Shown: positions 1 to 6,056 of the stretch, in pieces
Layout of the letters: every line of letters begins with the position of its first letter
Position numbering within the stretch: the stretch's first letter is position 1
Assembly (NCBI GenBank): GCA_025201865.1
Contig: MU602870.1
Location: forward strand, 10,023-20,035
Reading direction: 5' to 3'
Source of the DNA: Ramicandelaber brevisporus
Lineage: Eukaryota > Kickxellomycota > Ramicandelaberales > Ramicandelaberaceae
Length of the DNA: 10,013 nucleotides
Notes under the pieces: generated by a model
What the model saw: only the letters and a program-made list of their open reading frames with translations
Told to the model about the DNA's origin: nothing
Database searches by the model: none
Position numbers and translations under genes: made by a program

Positions 1-432
1 ACTACAACAACCACAACTGATCCGCCTGGCTACACCCCAGGCAGTGCCAAAGAGCGCTATTAGTTACTTTTAATACTTGATACTTTCAACTAACAATTAT
101 GAACTTGACTCAGTCTAAGAGCACGAGCACTCATGTGTGCACTTTCGGGATTACTACTCTAATGGTCTGTATCTCGTAATAAGTCACCACCTCAAACCAC
201 TCCAAGCTCTCTTTTGTCGCCAATCACCTGTATGAGCCACCAAACCATCCTGTAATCCAAAATCAAGGAGCACCAACCTGAACAAAGGAAGCTAGATGTC
301 AATCTCGGGATTCTCGAGGTTTCATGTCGCAGCATGATGACAGAATACTCCAGAAACAGGGACGCATTACACACATCAATGCCACGACTCGTCTGTAAAC
401 ATGCCATTCATTGTATGTTTTTTTGTTCCAAG

Positions 433-468
433 ACAAGCCACAATCTATTTTTAGAGAAAGGAACTCAT
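433..468 (+). repeat. Direct repeat, copy 1
   Basis: This 36-base segment recurs at 698-734 with one inserted A and one T-to-C change, so 35 of 37 aligned positions match. The similarity stops sharply on both sides. It contains a pyrimidine-rich stretch ending in TTTTTAG (448-454), which looks like a 3' splice site, followed by 14 more conserved bases. It has no coding signature. Confidence 0.85.
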
Positions 469-606
469 TGTTGGAATAACCGGCCACGGGGTTGACTAGG
501 AATAAGTGTTCTGTCTTTCAAATCAAACAACAATGAATCTCTGAACAGGTATTTATGATCAGGACGGCCCGATAGTTAGGGCTATTAACATTGAGCAAGC
601 GTATTA

Positions 607-686
607 CGGATCCGCTCGTTCGGCTATTCTTTCGGGGACTAAAGCTCGGATCCGAAGGTTTGGCTAATAGCAGAGAGTTTAACTGG
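607..686. repeat. Imperfect 40-bp tandem repeat with CGGATCCG palindromes
   Basis: The palindrome CGGATCCG occurs at 607-614 and again at 647-654. Each copy is followed, three bases later, by a related segment (GTTCGGCTATT at 618-628, GTTTGGCTAAT at 658-668). The unit length is 40 bases, but the copies diverge after the first half. The inverted CGG/CCG triplets resemble half-sites bound by fungal Zn2Cys6 transcription factors; that link is inference. Confidence 0.5.
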
Positions 687-697
687 AGCTGCTAACA

Positions 698-734
698 ACA
701 AGCCACAAATCTATTTTCAGAGAAAGGAACTCAT
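698..734 (+). repeat. Direct repeat, copy 2
   Basis: This is the second copy of the repeat at 433-468, in the same orientation and 265 bases downstream. It contains TTTTCAG (714-720), a good fungal 3' splice acceptor. CTAAC, a typical fungal branch-point sequence, lies at 692-696, about 25 bases before the AG and just outside the repeat. Whether splicing occurs here cannot be told from sequence alone. Confidence 0.85.
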
Positions 735-933
735 CGACAAACAAAAAAGCCACCAATCCTACAATCGAACTCCGACTAAGGTGGCCGCAGACTGGCAATT
801 CATCGTGACCAAAAAAAATTCGTGTTACCTATCGCAGCTTTCCTGACTCTTCTTTCGCAACCCCAACAACACGTTTTGCGTAACTCTTATTCTTATTCTT
901 CTTCTTTTTATTTATTTTTGTTTATCCTTCGTA

Positions 934-1608
934 ATGACCAGCTTCGTGCAGAATATACACCACGGACTTGCTGCGCTCGTTCTGATCACGGTTGTCAGCT
1001 CGACCTGCTGCATCTTCGAGATCATCGACACCAACACTCTGCTCAGCATTTTTTCTCTGACTATCCTCGGCTGGTGCTCTATAATGTTACATCAGACCAT
1101 GGCTTATGCAAAGGAGGTCTGGGACTCTATCGACACTTCCCCGAAAAATTGCCAACGACCATCTTTGCGCATCGACACTACTGCAGCTCTTGTGGGATAT
1201 CGCTCTGACGGTGTCAAAACTCCAACCACCCCCACATCCCCGATCTCTCCTGCTACGGCTGAACGTCAAAGCTCAATCCTGGAAAACGAAATCAAGATAA
1301 TTCATGTCGAGCAGGAGATATTGAAACTGGGTCTCAAGCCACTTGAGACTTCTCGTAACCGAATTTTATTTATGACTGTGTTCTTCATAGTTCTGGTGGT
1401 GATAGCCGTCACTCTGTTTGATACCCGAGCTGCGATATCAGCAAGCGTTGCAATTGGGTTTACTATTCTGGTGGTAGGGTCTGAAAAGTATCATCAGAAG
1501 GAGAAGGAATCTATGGACATTTGGAGAAAAGTTAGGGCATACGATGACTTGGAGCTACAGATAAGGAGGCACATCACTCACATCATTTATCAAACATACA
1601 GTATTTAG
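934..1608 (+). CDS. Hypothetical four-span membrane protein (224 aa)
   Basis: I do not recognise this protein. The start is the first ATG of a frame that begins after a pyrimidine-rich leader, and the stop is TAG. Four hydrophobic stretches form two hairpins: about residues 11-31 and 35-55, then about 143-162 and 165-183. Between them lies a roughly 85-residue polar segment. It contains a TP/SP cluster at 96-106 (TPTTPTSPISP), which could be phosphorylated by proline-directed kinases, and a heptad-like, Glu-rich stretch at about 115-132 that may form a short coiled coil. The tail (184-224) is charged, with many Lys, Glu and Arg. With an even number of spans, both ends and the loop may face the cytosol, but topology is inferred. 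There is no signal peptide distinct from span 1. Base usage is more AT-rich than in the transporter next door, which would fit a fast-evolving lineage-specific gene. Confidence 0.7.
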   Translation: MTSFVQNIHHGLAALVLITVVSSTCCIFEIIDTNTLLSIFSLTILGWCSIMLHQTMAYAKEVWDSIDTSPKNCQRPSLRIDTTAALVGYRSDGVKTPTTPTSPISPATAERQSSILENEIKIIHVEQEILKLGLKPLETSRNRILFMTVFFIVLVVIAVTLFDTRAAISASVAIGFTILVVGSEKYHQKEKESMDIWRKVRAYDDLELQIRRHITHIIYQTYSI

Positions 1609-1627
1609 TCTCTCATTGATTGATTGA

Positions 1628-1633
1628 AATAAA
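1628..1633 (+). terminator. AATAAA polyadenylation signal of the membrane-protein gene
   Basis: A canonical AATAAA lies 20 bases after the TAG stop at 1606-1608, a short but plausible distance for a compact fungal 3' UTR. It is the only AATAAA on the plus strand of this spacer that I noticed. No cleavage site can be assigned from sequence. Confidence 0.5.
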
Positions 1634-1872
1634 TCAGTCAAAGTAATTACCAAAAAAAGAAATAGGGAAAGGGTATCAGTTGGGATGGATAACAGTGCCG
1701 GGGTAAGAGAGAACGTGGTCAAACCAGTTGATCAAAATGAACCATCGATCAACCTTCCGGCTGCTATAGAGTCATATTCCCGATCTTTGAAACTAGGACA
1801 ATCCGTTAATCACATGCATTGCTGGCTATAAGGAATTGCACGTTTAAATTTAAAAGACAAAGACTTTATATT

Positions 1873-1878
1873 TTTATT
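1873..1878 (-). terminator. AATAAA polyadenylation signal of the transporter gene
   Basis: Read on the minus strand, AATAAA lies 18 bases beyond the TAA stop at 1897-1899, inside an AT-rich stretch. The spacing matches that of the signal of the convergent gene at 1628. Confidence 0.5.
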
Positions 1879-1896
1879 GTAAAGGCTATTTGATTA

Positions 1897-3627
1897 TTAA
1901 TCACGACGATCAGGTCGCAGGAGCCAAGCCGACCGCGGCAGTGACTCAATGTATCGAATCTGCTTCGAGATGACCATGGCGAACAGTGCGGCACCAATAA
2001 TGACGCACAGAATGCCTGTCATGTAATAGCCATCGCGCTCAACTACACAGGTACCACCCATGCTTGTACAGAGTCTCTTTTGTTCGTCGCGCGCACAGCT
2101 AAACGCCTCGTTAAACTCTCCACCACTTGAGGGATGCTGATGGGGTGGAAGCTCACAATGCGCTACGGTAAAGAAGTCGACAGCCTCGAGGACGAAATAC
2201 TTGGGCCAAGTGCCGCCAAAGTTGGAGACAGTGTTGAGTAAGGTCATGTATGTGCCACCGATGACGGGGTCGGCAATGTTGGACATGAACGCAGAGATGC
2301 CAACAAACTGGACAGTGCTGCTGAACGATGTCATGACCATGGCAGATACAATCAATGCAAAATAGCCGGATCCAATACCGCCTTGTTCCTTGGTTGGTGC
2401 AAAATAGACAATGAGCATTCCAATGACGGCAAACGAGAGACGCATGTAGAATGCATACAGCCACGGACGCATCGGGCGAGGTCCAGAGCTCCAAATGGCA
2501 GCATAATAGCCAAAGAAGATTTGGAACGGGAAGTCAATCAGCACCGTGAGCGCCAAATCTTCCTTGCCAAGTCCCTTTTCCATCAGCTTGAGACCAGTGA
2601 CAGCATCGTTGGCCATGAATCCAATCTTGGCAAAAAGCATTACAATGATGAAGCGACGCATGTGAGGCAGCTTGCACACCTCGAAAATGGTGTGATATGT
2701 TGACGAAATGTTCAGGTCTTCAGCATTCTCATCGAGCACGTCGTCCTCCTTCTTGAAAACCAGCAGCCACGCTGTGACGGCAAAGTACACAAATGCCCAG
2801 AATGTAATGTATCCGCCAAGAGGTAACACACCATGTGGCAGCGGCTCACTGCGCAAGTACTTGTTGGAGAATTCAGACGAGTTCAGCGCCAGCAGAATGG
2901 TGAAGGACATGAAGAAGCCCGTGTTCAAGCCAATCGTCTGGCAGGTGGATGCATACGACAAGTTCTCTTGCGAGAGCAGCGTCAGTGCCCATCCATCGAC
3001 AGCAATGTCCTGAGTGGCACACAAAAACACAGTCGAGACAAACACCACAGTCAGCCATGTCAAGTTGGTCCGTGCGTCGTCAAGCAGGTGCTCAATGTTG
3101 GCACCGAGCCACAAGAAAATGCAGCCCAGTATGACCTGGATGGGCATGATCCACGTCTTGCGACGGCCAATCCGTCTCGAGAAGATGGCATCGACAATTG
3201 GAGACCAAAAGAGCTTGAGGGAGTAAGGGTAGCCAGCCAGTGAGAAGATGGCAATCTCGGCATATCCCATCTTTTCCTTGAGCAGGAACGGGATACTGCC
3301 ACTGGCCAAGCCCATGGGGACACCTTGGAGAAGATACAATACAATCAGCAGTAATACATTGCCAAAGTCGCGATGCTGGAAGATGGATACGTCTCCAGCT
3401 GCTGGAGCTGCTGTGGATGATTTTTCGGATGCACTGCCGTGACCGTCGTCGTCGGCACCGCTGTGGCTGTGGAGATGTCCGTTGCCATTGAGCTGGGTTG
3501 CGGGATTGCTAGGCGTCTGGCGAACAGACAGGTGGACGCTGTCGAGGTTGGTGAGTTCGATGGCAGTTGCCTTGCCGTTCTCGTTCTTGCTGTCTGTCGA
3601 CGCAGAAAGCACAGAACCGTGGCTCAT
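1897..3627 (-). CDS. SLC33A1: Acetyl-CoA transporter, SLC33A1/AT-1 family (576 aa)
   Basis: This family carries acetyl-CoA from cytosol into the ER/Golgi lumen, where it feeds acetylation of proteins and glycans; it belongs to the major facilitator superfamily. The assignment rests on family segments: LLQGVPMGLASGSIPFLL (99-116), YPYSLKLFWSPIVDAIF followed by RRIGRRKTWI (133-160, the loop after span 2), CATQDIAVDGWALTLL (203-218), and NTVSNFGGTWPKYFVL (465-480). About eleven or twelve hydrophobic spans are visible. The polar N-terminal tail (1-88) holds a His/Asp/Gly-rich patch at 51-64. A loop before the last span has four cysteines (491, 511, 520, 527), probably disulfide-bonded in the lumen. 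The frame stays open six bases upstream, but the codon there is TTG; ATG at 3625-3627 is the likely start. Length is close to human SLC33A1 (about 549 aa). Substrate is inferred from family; fungal members are less well tested. Confidence 0.93.
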   Translation of the reverse strand: MSHGSVLSASTDSKNENGKATAIELTNLDSVHLSVRQTPSNPATQLNGNGHLHSHSGADDDGHGSASEKSSTAAPAAGDVSIFQHRDFGNVLLLIVLYLLQGVPMGLASGSIPFLLKEKMGYAEIAIFSLAGYPYSLKLFWSPIVDAIFSRRIGRRKTWIMPIQVILGCIFLWLGANIEHLLDDARTNLTWLTVVFVSTVFLCATQDIAVDGWALTLLSQENLSYASTCQTIGLNTGFFMSFTILLALNSSEFSNKYLRSEPLPHGVLPLGGYITFWAFVYFAVTAWLLVFKKEDDVLDENAEDLNISSTYHTIFEVCKLPHMRRFIIVMLFAKIGFMANDAVTGLKLMEKGLGKEDLALTVLIDFPFQIFFGYYAAIWSSGPRPMRPWLYAFYMRLSFAVIGMLIVYFAPTKEQGGIGSGYFALIVSAMVMTSFSSTVQFVGISAFMSNIADPVIGGTYMTLLNTVSNFGGTWPKYFVLEAVDFFTVAHCELPPHQHPSSGGEFNEAFSCARDEQKRLCTSMGGTCVVERDGYYMTGILCVIIGAALFAMVISKQIRYIESLPRSAWLLRPDRRD

Positions 3628-3988
3628 GATCAAGGATCGTGTTCGCTAGCTCGCAGGTTTGCTGGAAGGAGAGACAAATTAAGAATATATGCCGTGGCTT
3701 GGTCAAGAGAGAGAGGGAGAGGGAGAGGGAGGGCGAGGGGCAGAAAGTGAATAGGGAACAGCTGACGAAAGACGAATCCGCAAGCCGTCTGTGTCTGTCT
3801 GTCTGTCTGTCTGTGTAAGCAGCTACGTTGTGCTTGGGAGATGCGCTGGCGAAACTGAGCCTGGTCTGGTTTAGTTGATTGCTTACTCGTTTGCCTGGCT
3901 ACCTGGAGGGAGTGAGAAAAAAAACAACACTCCAAGAAACCAACGTGCAAAAAAGCAAAAAAAAAAAGTAAAAGCAAGCGCAGATCTA
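3628..3988. promoter_or_regulatory. Divergent promoter region between transporter and bS1m genes
   Basis: These 361 bases lie between two head-to-head start codons, so they should hold both promoters. Visible elements are an ATATAT run at 3685-3690 about 60 bases upstream of the transporter ATG, a purine tract of GAGAGG repeats at about 3705-3740, five TCTG units at 3794-3813, and runs of eight and eleven A at 3917-3924 and 3957-3967 just upstream of the bS1m ATG. Poly(dA) runs are common nucleosome-excluding promoter elements in fungi. Individual factor sites cannot be named. Confidence 0.6.
3794..3813 (+). repeat. TCTG tetranucleotide microsatellite
   Basis: Five perfect TCTG units occur here, flanked by interrupted TCTG/TG units (about 3788-3815). 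It lies within the divergent promoter region and is probably length-variable between strains. Confidence 0.85.
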
Positions 3989-4852
3989 ATGAACAGCACG
4001 TTTGGTCGGTTGCTGCGCTCGTCGCGCTATGCCACACACGAGCCCAAGCTTCGCCAGATCTTCACGACGTTTGGCTCCGAGGGGGCAAGGGGCGACTGGG
4101 GCATGAAATCTCTGCTGCCGCCTGCCGTCAAATCTCGCCTGCTCGAAGTCAGACAGCTTGATCAACACATTGGCATTCCTCACATCGTCAATGCCCAAAA
4201 CCGCGTGCTGCGTCTGCGTCGTATCCGCGAAAACTTTGTTGCAGCCACTCCACCATCATTGCCAGATGCTTCTCCACCAGCCCAGATTGCGGATATGACA
4301 CCAGAGCAATGGCAAAAGTTCCTCACAAAGATGCGCGAGCGTCGCGGCGAATGGAAGGTGCACGTCAAGCTGGCCACCGATGGCGTGTCAGAGGGTTCGC
4401 CAAAGCGGAAGATTGCCGGACAAGACTGGCTGTCGTTTGCAAATGTGTCAAATGTGCCGGTTGTGCGCGTTGTTGGACCATGGTATGACCATCATCGCCC
4501 AATGATGCATGAGCTGGAGGTGCGTGGCCGTGTGCTGAGTCGTCTTCATAAACAAACTGGCTACTTTGTTGGTGTCGGCGGTGTTGTTGGCAATCTGCAG
4601 GCTCAGGATACCACCCGTACTGGCGGTGGCCCGATGACGAGAGATGTAAAGACAATGTATGTGAAGAAGGTTAGATACAACTCGTTTGGCGACCCGATTG
4701 TTGAGGTGTCACTGATTCCACCAAAGCTTACCGACATCAAGACCGGCCATCTGCTTAACCGCGTGGTACTTGGACGGGAATCAGCTCCTGGTGCGAAGAC
4801 AGCCTTCTCTGCACCAGCAGCAAACATCAAGTCACTCTTTGGCTCTAAATAG
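3989..4852 (+). CDS. MRP51: Mitochondrial small-subunit ribosomal protein Mrp51/bS1m (287 aa)
   Basis: Mrp51 is the fungal mitochondrial ribosomal protein bS1m. It sits on the small subunit and in yeast is needed for translation of mitochondrial mRNAs. The family is recognised by the N-terminal pattern: a short leader with FGRLLRSSR (5-13), then ARGDWGMKSLLP (33-44), which matches the RGDWGLKRPLP-type signature of ascomycete homologues, followed by a conserved acidic/hydrophobic stretch (51-60). Farther on, VRGRVLSRLHKQTGYFVGVGG (178-198) resembles the 'GRVL...YAVGVGG' segment of the family. The N-terminus is basic and Ser/Arg-rich, fitting mitochondrial import. The frame is open for 38 codons upstream from a TTG at 3875, but that stretch is Lys/Asn-rich leader and poly-A; ATG 3989 is the first in-frame ATG and the sensible start. 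It shares an upstream region with the transporter and lies 369 bases before bL12m on the same strand. The assignment is from remembered family patterns, not a search. Confidence 0.8.
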   Translation: MNSTFGRLLRSSRYATHEPKLRQIFTTFGSEGARGDWGMKSLLPPAVKSRLLEVRQLDQHIGIPHIVNAQNRVLRLRRIRENFVAATPPSLPDASPPAQIADMTPEQWQKFLTKMRERRGEWKVHVKLATDGVSEGSPKRKIAGQDWLSFANVSNVPVVRVVGPWYDHHRPMMHELEVRGRVLSRLHKQTGYFVGVGGVVGNLQAQDTTRTGGGPMTRDVKTMYVKKVRYNSFGDPIVEVSLIPPKLTDIKTGHLLNRVVLGRESAPGAKTAFSAPAANIKSLFGSK

Positions 4853-5221
4853 ACCTTTTTGCTGTTTTGTTTTGTTTTTTTAAAAAAGAAAGAAAGAAAT
4901 ACCTTTAATGTAGTAAACAATATTGGCGACGACGTTGATGATGACATTGACGGCGACTTGGCAATGTCGATACGGAGCGCCACCACTGCCACAGCCAGCA
5001 CAATCGCCACCAACATATCGACCAAAATGCCATCGAAAAAAAAATTTACTGGTCAATTTTACCCAAGTTGCCGGCCAGAACACACGGAGATCAACCCAAG
5101 ATCAGCACTTGCAAAAGAAAATCAACCTTCACGAAGACGAAGACGAAGAAAAAAAGAACAAGAAAAAAGAAAACCCTTTGCACAGCGTCAAAGACCAGAT
5201 ACACATACCACGATATCATCC
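4853..5221. promoter_or_regulatory. Spacer: 3' flank of bS1m gene, promoter/leader of bL12m gene
   Basis: The first 55 bases are T-rich and then A-rich (T7A6 at about 4874-4886), likely the 3' UTR of bS1m without a clear AATAAA. The middle (about 4920-5035) is more GC-rich and open in several frames. The last part is purine-rich, with three ACGAAG units at 5131-5148 and several A runs, as expected of a fungal leader. The bL12m frame has no stop anywhere from 4859 to its ATG, and in-frame ATGs occur at 4964 and 5027. Confidence 0.6.
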
Positions 5222-5809
5222 ATGAGAACCGCGTCTATTGTTGCCCGGTACAGCACCGCTGCTTTCGGCTCTGCCCTGCGTCGTCCATCTGCCTCGATCG
5301 CCGTTGCTCGTCGTCTTTACTCCACACCAGCACAACAGCCAGCTGTCGAGCCACTGTCCGTTCCTTCAGCATCAGCAGCGGCCGCTTCCACCAACCCAAA
5401 AGTCATCAAGATTGTTGATGAAATCGCCACTTTGACTCTTCTGGAGACATCCGAGCTTGTCACTTTGATCAAGTCGCGCTTCAATATCCAGGAATCTGCC
5501 GTGCAGGTTGTTGCTGCTGCTCCGGGCGGTGCTCCAGCCGCTGGTGCTGCTGACGCCGCAGCCGCAGAGCCAGCTGAGAAGCCGGCTGAGAAGACCTCAT
5601 TCAAGGTTAAGCTTGTCAAGTTCAATGCTGAGTCCAAGGCCAAGGTCATTCGCGAGGTCAAGAGTCTGGTGCCAAACATGACTCTGGTCGATGCCAAGAA
5701 GCTGGTTGAGTCTGCTCCAAAGGTGCTGCAGGACAATGTGCCAAAGGACGAGGCTGAGAAGCTGAAGAAGGCTCTGGAGGCTGCTGGTGCTGAAATCTCC
5801 CTGGAGTAA
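5222..5809 (+). CDS. MRPL12: Mitochondrial ribosomal protein L7/L12 (bL12m, 195 aa)
   Basis: bL12m forms the flexible stalk of the mitochondrial large ribosomal subunit that recruits and stimulates translation GTPases; the yeast protein is Mnp1. Residues 1-35 are a typical import leader, rich in Arg, Ser and Ala, ending RRLYSTPA with a likely cleavage near residue 34. Residues 58-92 are the N-terminal dimerisation helices (ending LVTLIKSRFNI). Residues 98-123 are the Ala/Pro/Glu hinge. Residues 125-195 are the C-terminal domain: EKTSFKVKL, then KAKVIREVKSLVPNMTLVDAKKLVESAPKVLQDNVPKDEAEKLKKALEAAGA in pieces, which align residue by residue with bacterial L7/L12. Length is normal for the mitochondrial form. 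ATG 5222 was chosen because the import leader begins there; the frame is open much farther upstream. A variant polyadenylation signal ATTAAA lies at 5815-5820. Neighbouring bS1m is in the same orientation. Confidence 0.96.
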   Translation: MRTASIVARYSTAAFGSALRRPSASIAVARRLYSTPAQQPAVEPLSVPSASAAAASTNPKVIKIVDEIATLTLLETSELVTLIKSRFNIQESAVQVVAAAPGGAPAAGAADAAAAEPAEKPAEKTSFKVKLVKFNAESKAKVIREVKSLVPNMTLVDAKKLVESAPKVLQDNVPKDEAEKLKKALEAAGAEISLE

Positions 5810-5930
5810 ATCTAATTAAACCAATCTTTGTTTTCTTTCCTTAAAAAAATGAACTTATACAGATGTGCTAACATATCCTAACTCTAAAGTATAAAACAAG
5901 ACCTTAAAGAGTTAAGAAAGAAAGAAAGGA

Positions 5931-5954
5931 TGAATGAATGAATGAATGAATGAA
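5931..5954 (+). repeat. TGAA tetranucleotide microsatellite
   Basis: Six perfect TGAA units follow directly on short AAAG units, giving a compound microsatellite in the 3' spacer. It is probably polymorphic in length. Confidence 0.9.
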
Positions 5955-5992
5955 ACATAGTTAAAAAGATAATTAAAAAGAATAGAGTAGAG

Positions 5993-6030
5993 CTAAAAAC
6001 TAAAAACTAAACTAAAACTAAAACCAAAAC
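5993..6030 (+). repeat. CTAAAA-type low-complexity run
   Basis: Degenerate units of CTAAAAA, CTAAA, CTAAAA and CCAAAA follow one another just beyond the SPT5 stop. On the minus strand this is a T-rich, TTTTAG-like 3' UTR that may help termination or polyadenylation, though that is inference. Confidence 0.6.
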
Positions 6031-6056
6031 AAGGGAACAAAGTAAACATATGATAA

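Larger units (their letters stand above)
1..933. other. Upstream non-coding region with short repeats
   Basis: No frame in this stretch gives a recognisable protein. The longest ATG frames, 71 codons on the minus strand (192-407) and 53 codons on the plus strand (334-495), have no recognisable motif. Visible structure consists of a six-base-pair hairpin at 24-42 (GCCTGG / CCAGGC), a near-identical direct repeat at 433-468 and 698-734, and two CGGATCCG palindromes 40 bases apart. The last 50 or so bases before the ATG at 934 are rich in T and C, which fits a fungal promoter or leader. It probably holds the promoter and 5' leader of the gene at 934. Part of it could be the 3' flank of a gene outside the window. 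Confidence 0.6.
1609..1896. other. Convergent intergenic spacer with a 48-codon ATG frame
   Basis: This 288-base spacer separates the 3' ends of two convergent genes. It holds an AATAAA signal for each strand. A plus-strand frame from ATG 1685 to TAA 1831 encodes 48 residues with a mixed, protein-like composition ending in HMHCWL. I do not recognise it and cannot call it a gene. The last 65 bases are strongly AT-rich. Nothing else is visible. Confidence 0.6.
5810..6056. other. Convergent AT-rich spacer between bL12m and SPT5
   Basis: These 247 bases separate two convergent genes and should hold both 3' UTRs. They are mostly A on the plus strand. They contain ATTAAA at 5815-5820, short AAAG units at about 5914-5928, six TGAA units at 5931-5954, and a run of CTAAAA-type units at about 5993-6030. 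No canonical AATAAA for SPT5 is visible on the minus strand. I see no gene here. Confidence 0.7.

Noticed and set aside
24-42. GC-rich hairpin near the window start, considered as a tRNA arm or terminator
   Set aside because: The stem is only six pairs, and no cloverleaf, anticodon arm or T-loop sequence follows.
192-407. 71-codon minus-strand ATG frame
   Set aside because: No recognisable motif or domain, no plausible neighbours, and it overlaps a plus-strand frame of similar length in a repeat-bearing spacer.
334-495. 53-codon plus-strand frame spanning the first repeat copy
   Set aside because: The repeat's second copy is in a different reading context with an extra base, so the repeat is not kept as protein. 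The peptide is not recognised.
3509-4037. Minus-strand frames overlapping the transporter start and the divergent promoter
   Set aside because: Composition follows the simple repeats (Leu/Pro and Gln/Thr runs) and they conflict with well-supported genes.
5014-5230. Minus-strand hydrophobic frame considered as a small membrane protein
   Set aside because: The upstream part depends on a GTG or TTG start, the ATG-started frame runs on into antisense of the bS1m gene, and no domain is recognised; kept only as a low-interest finding.
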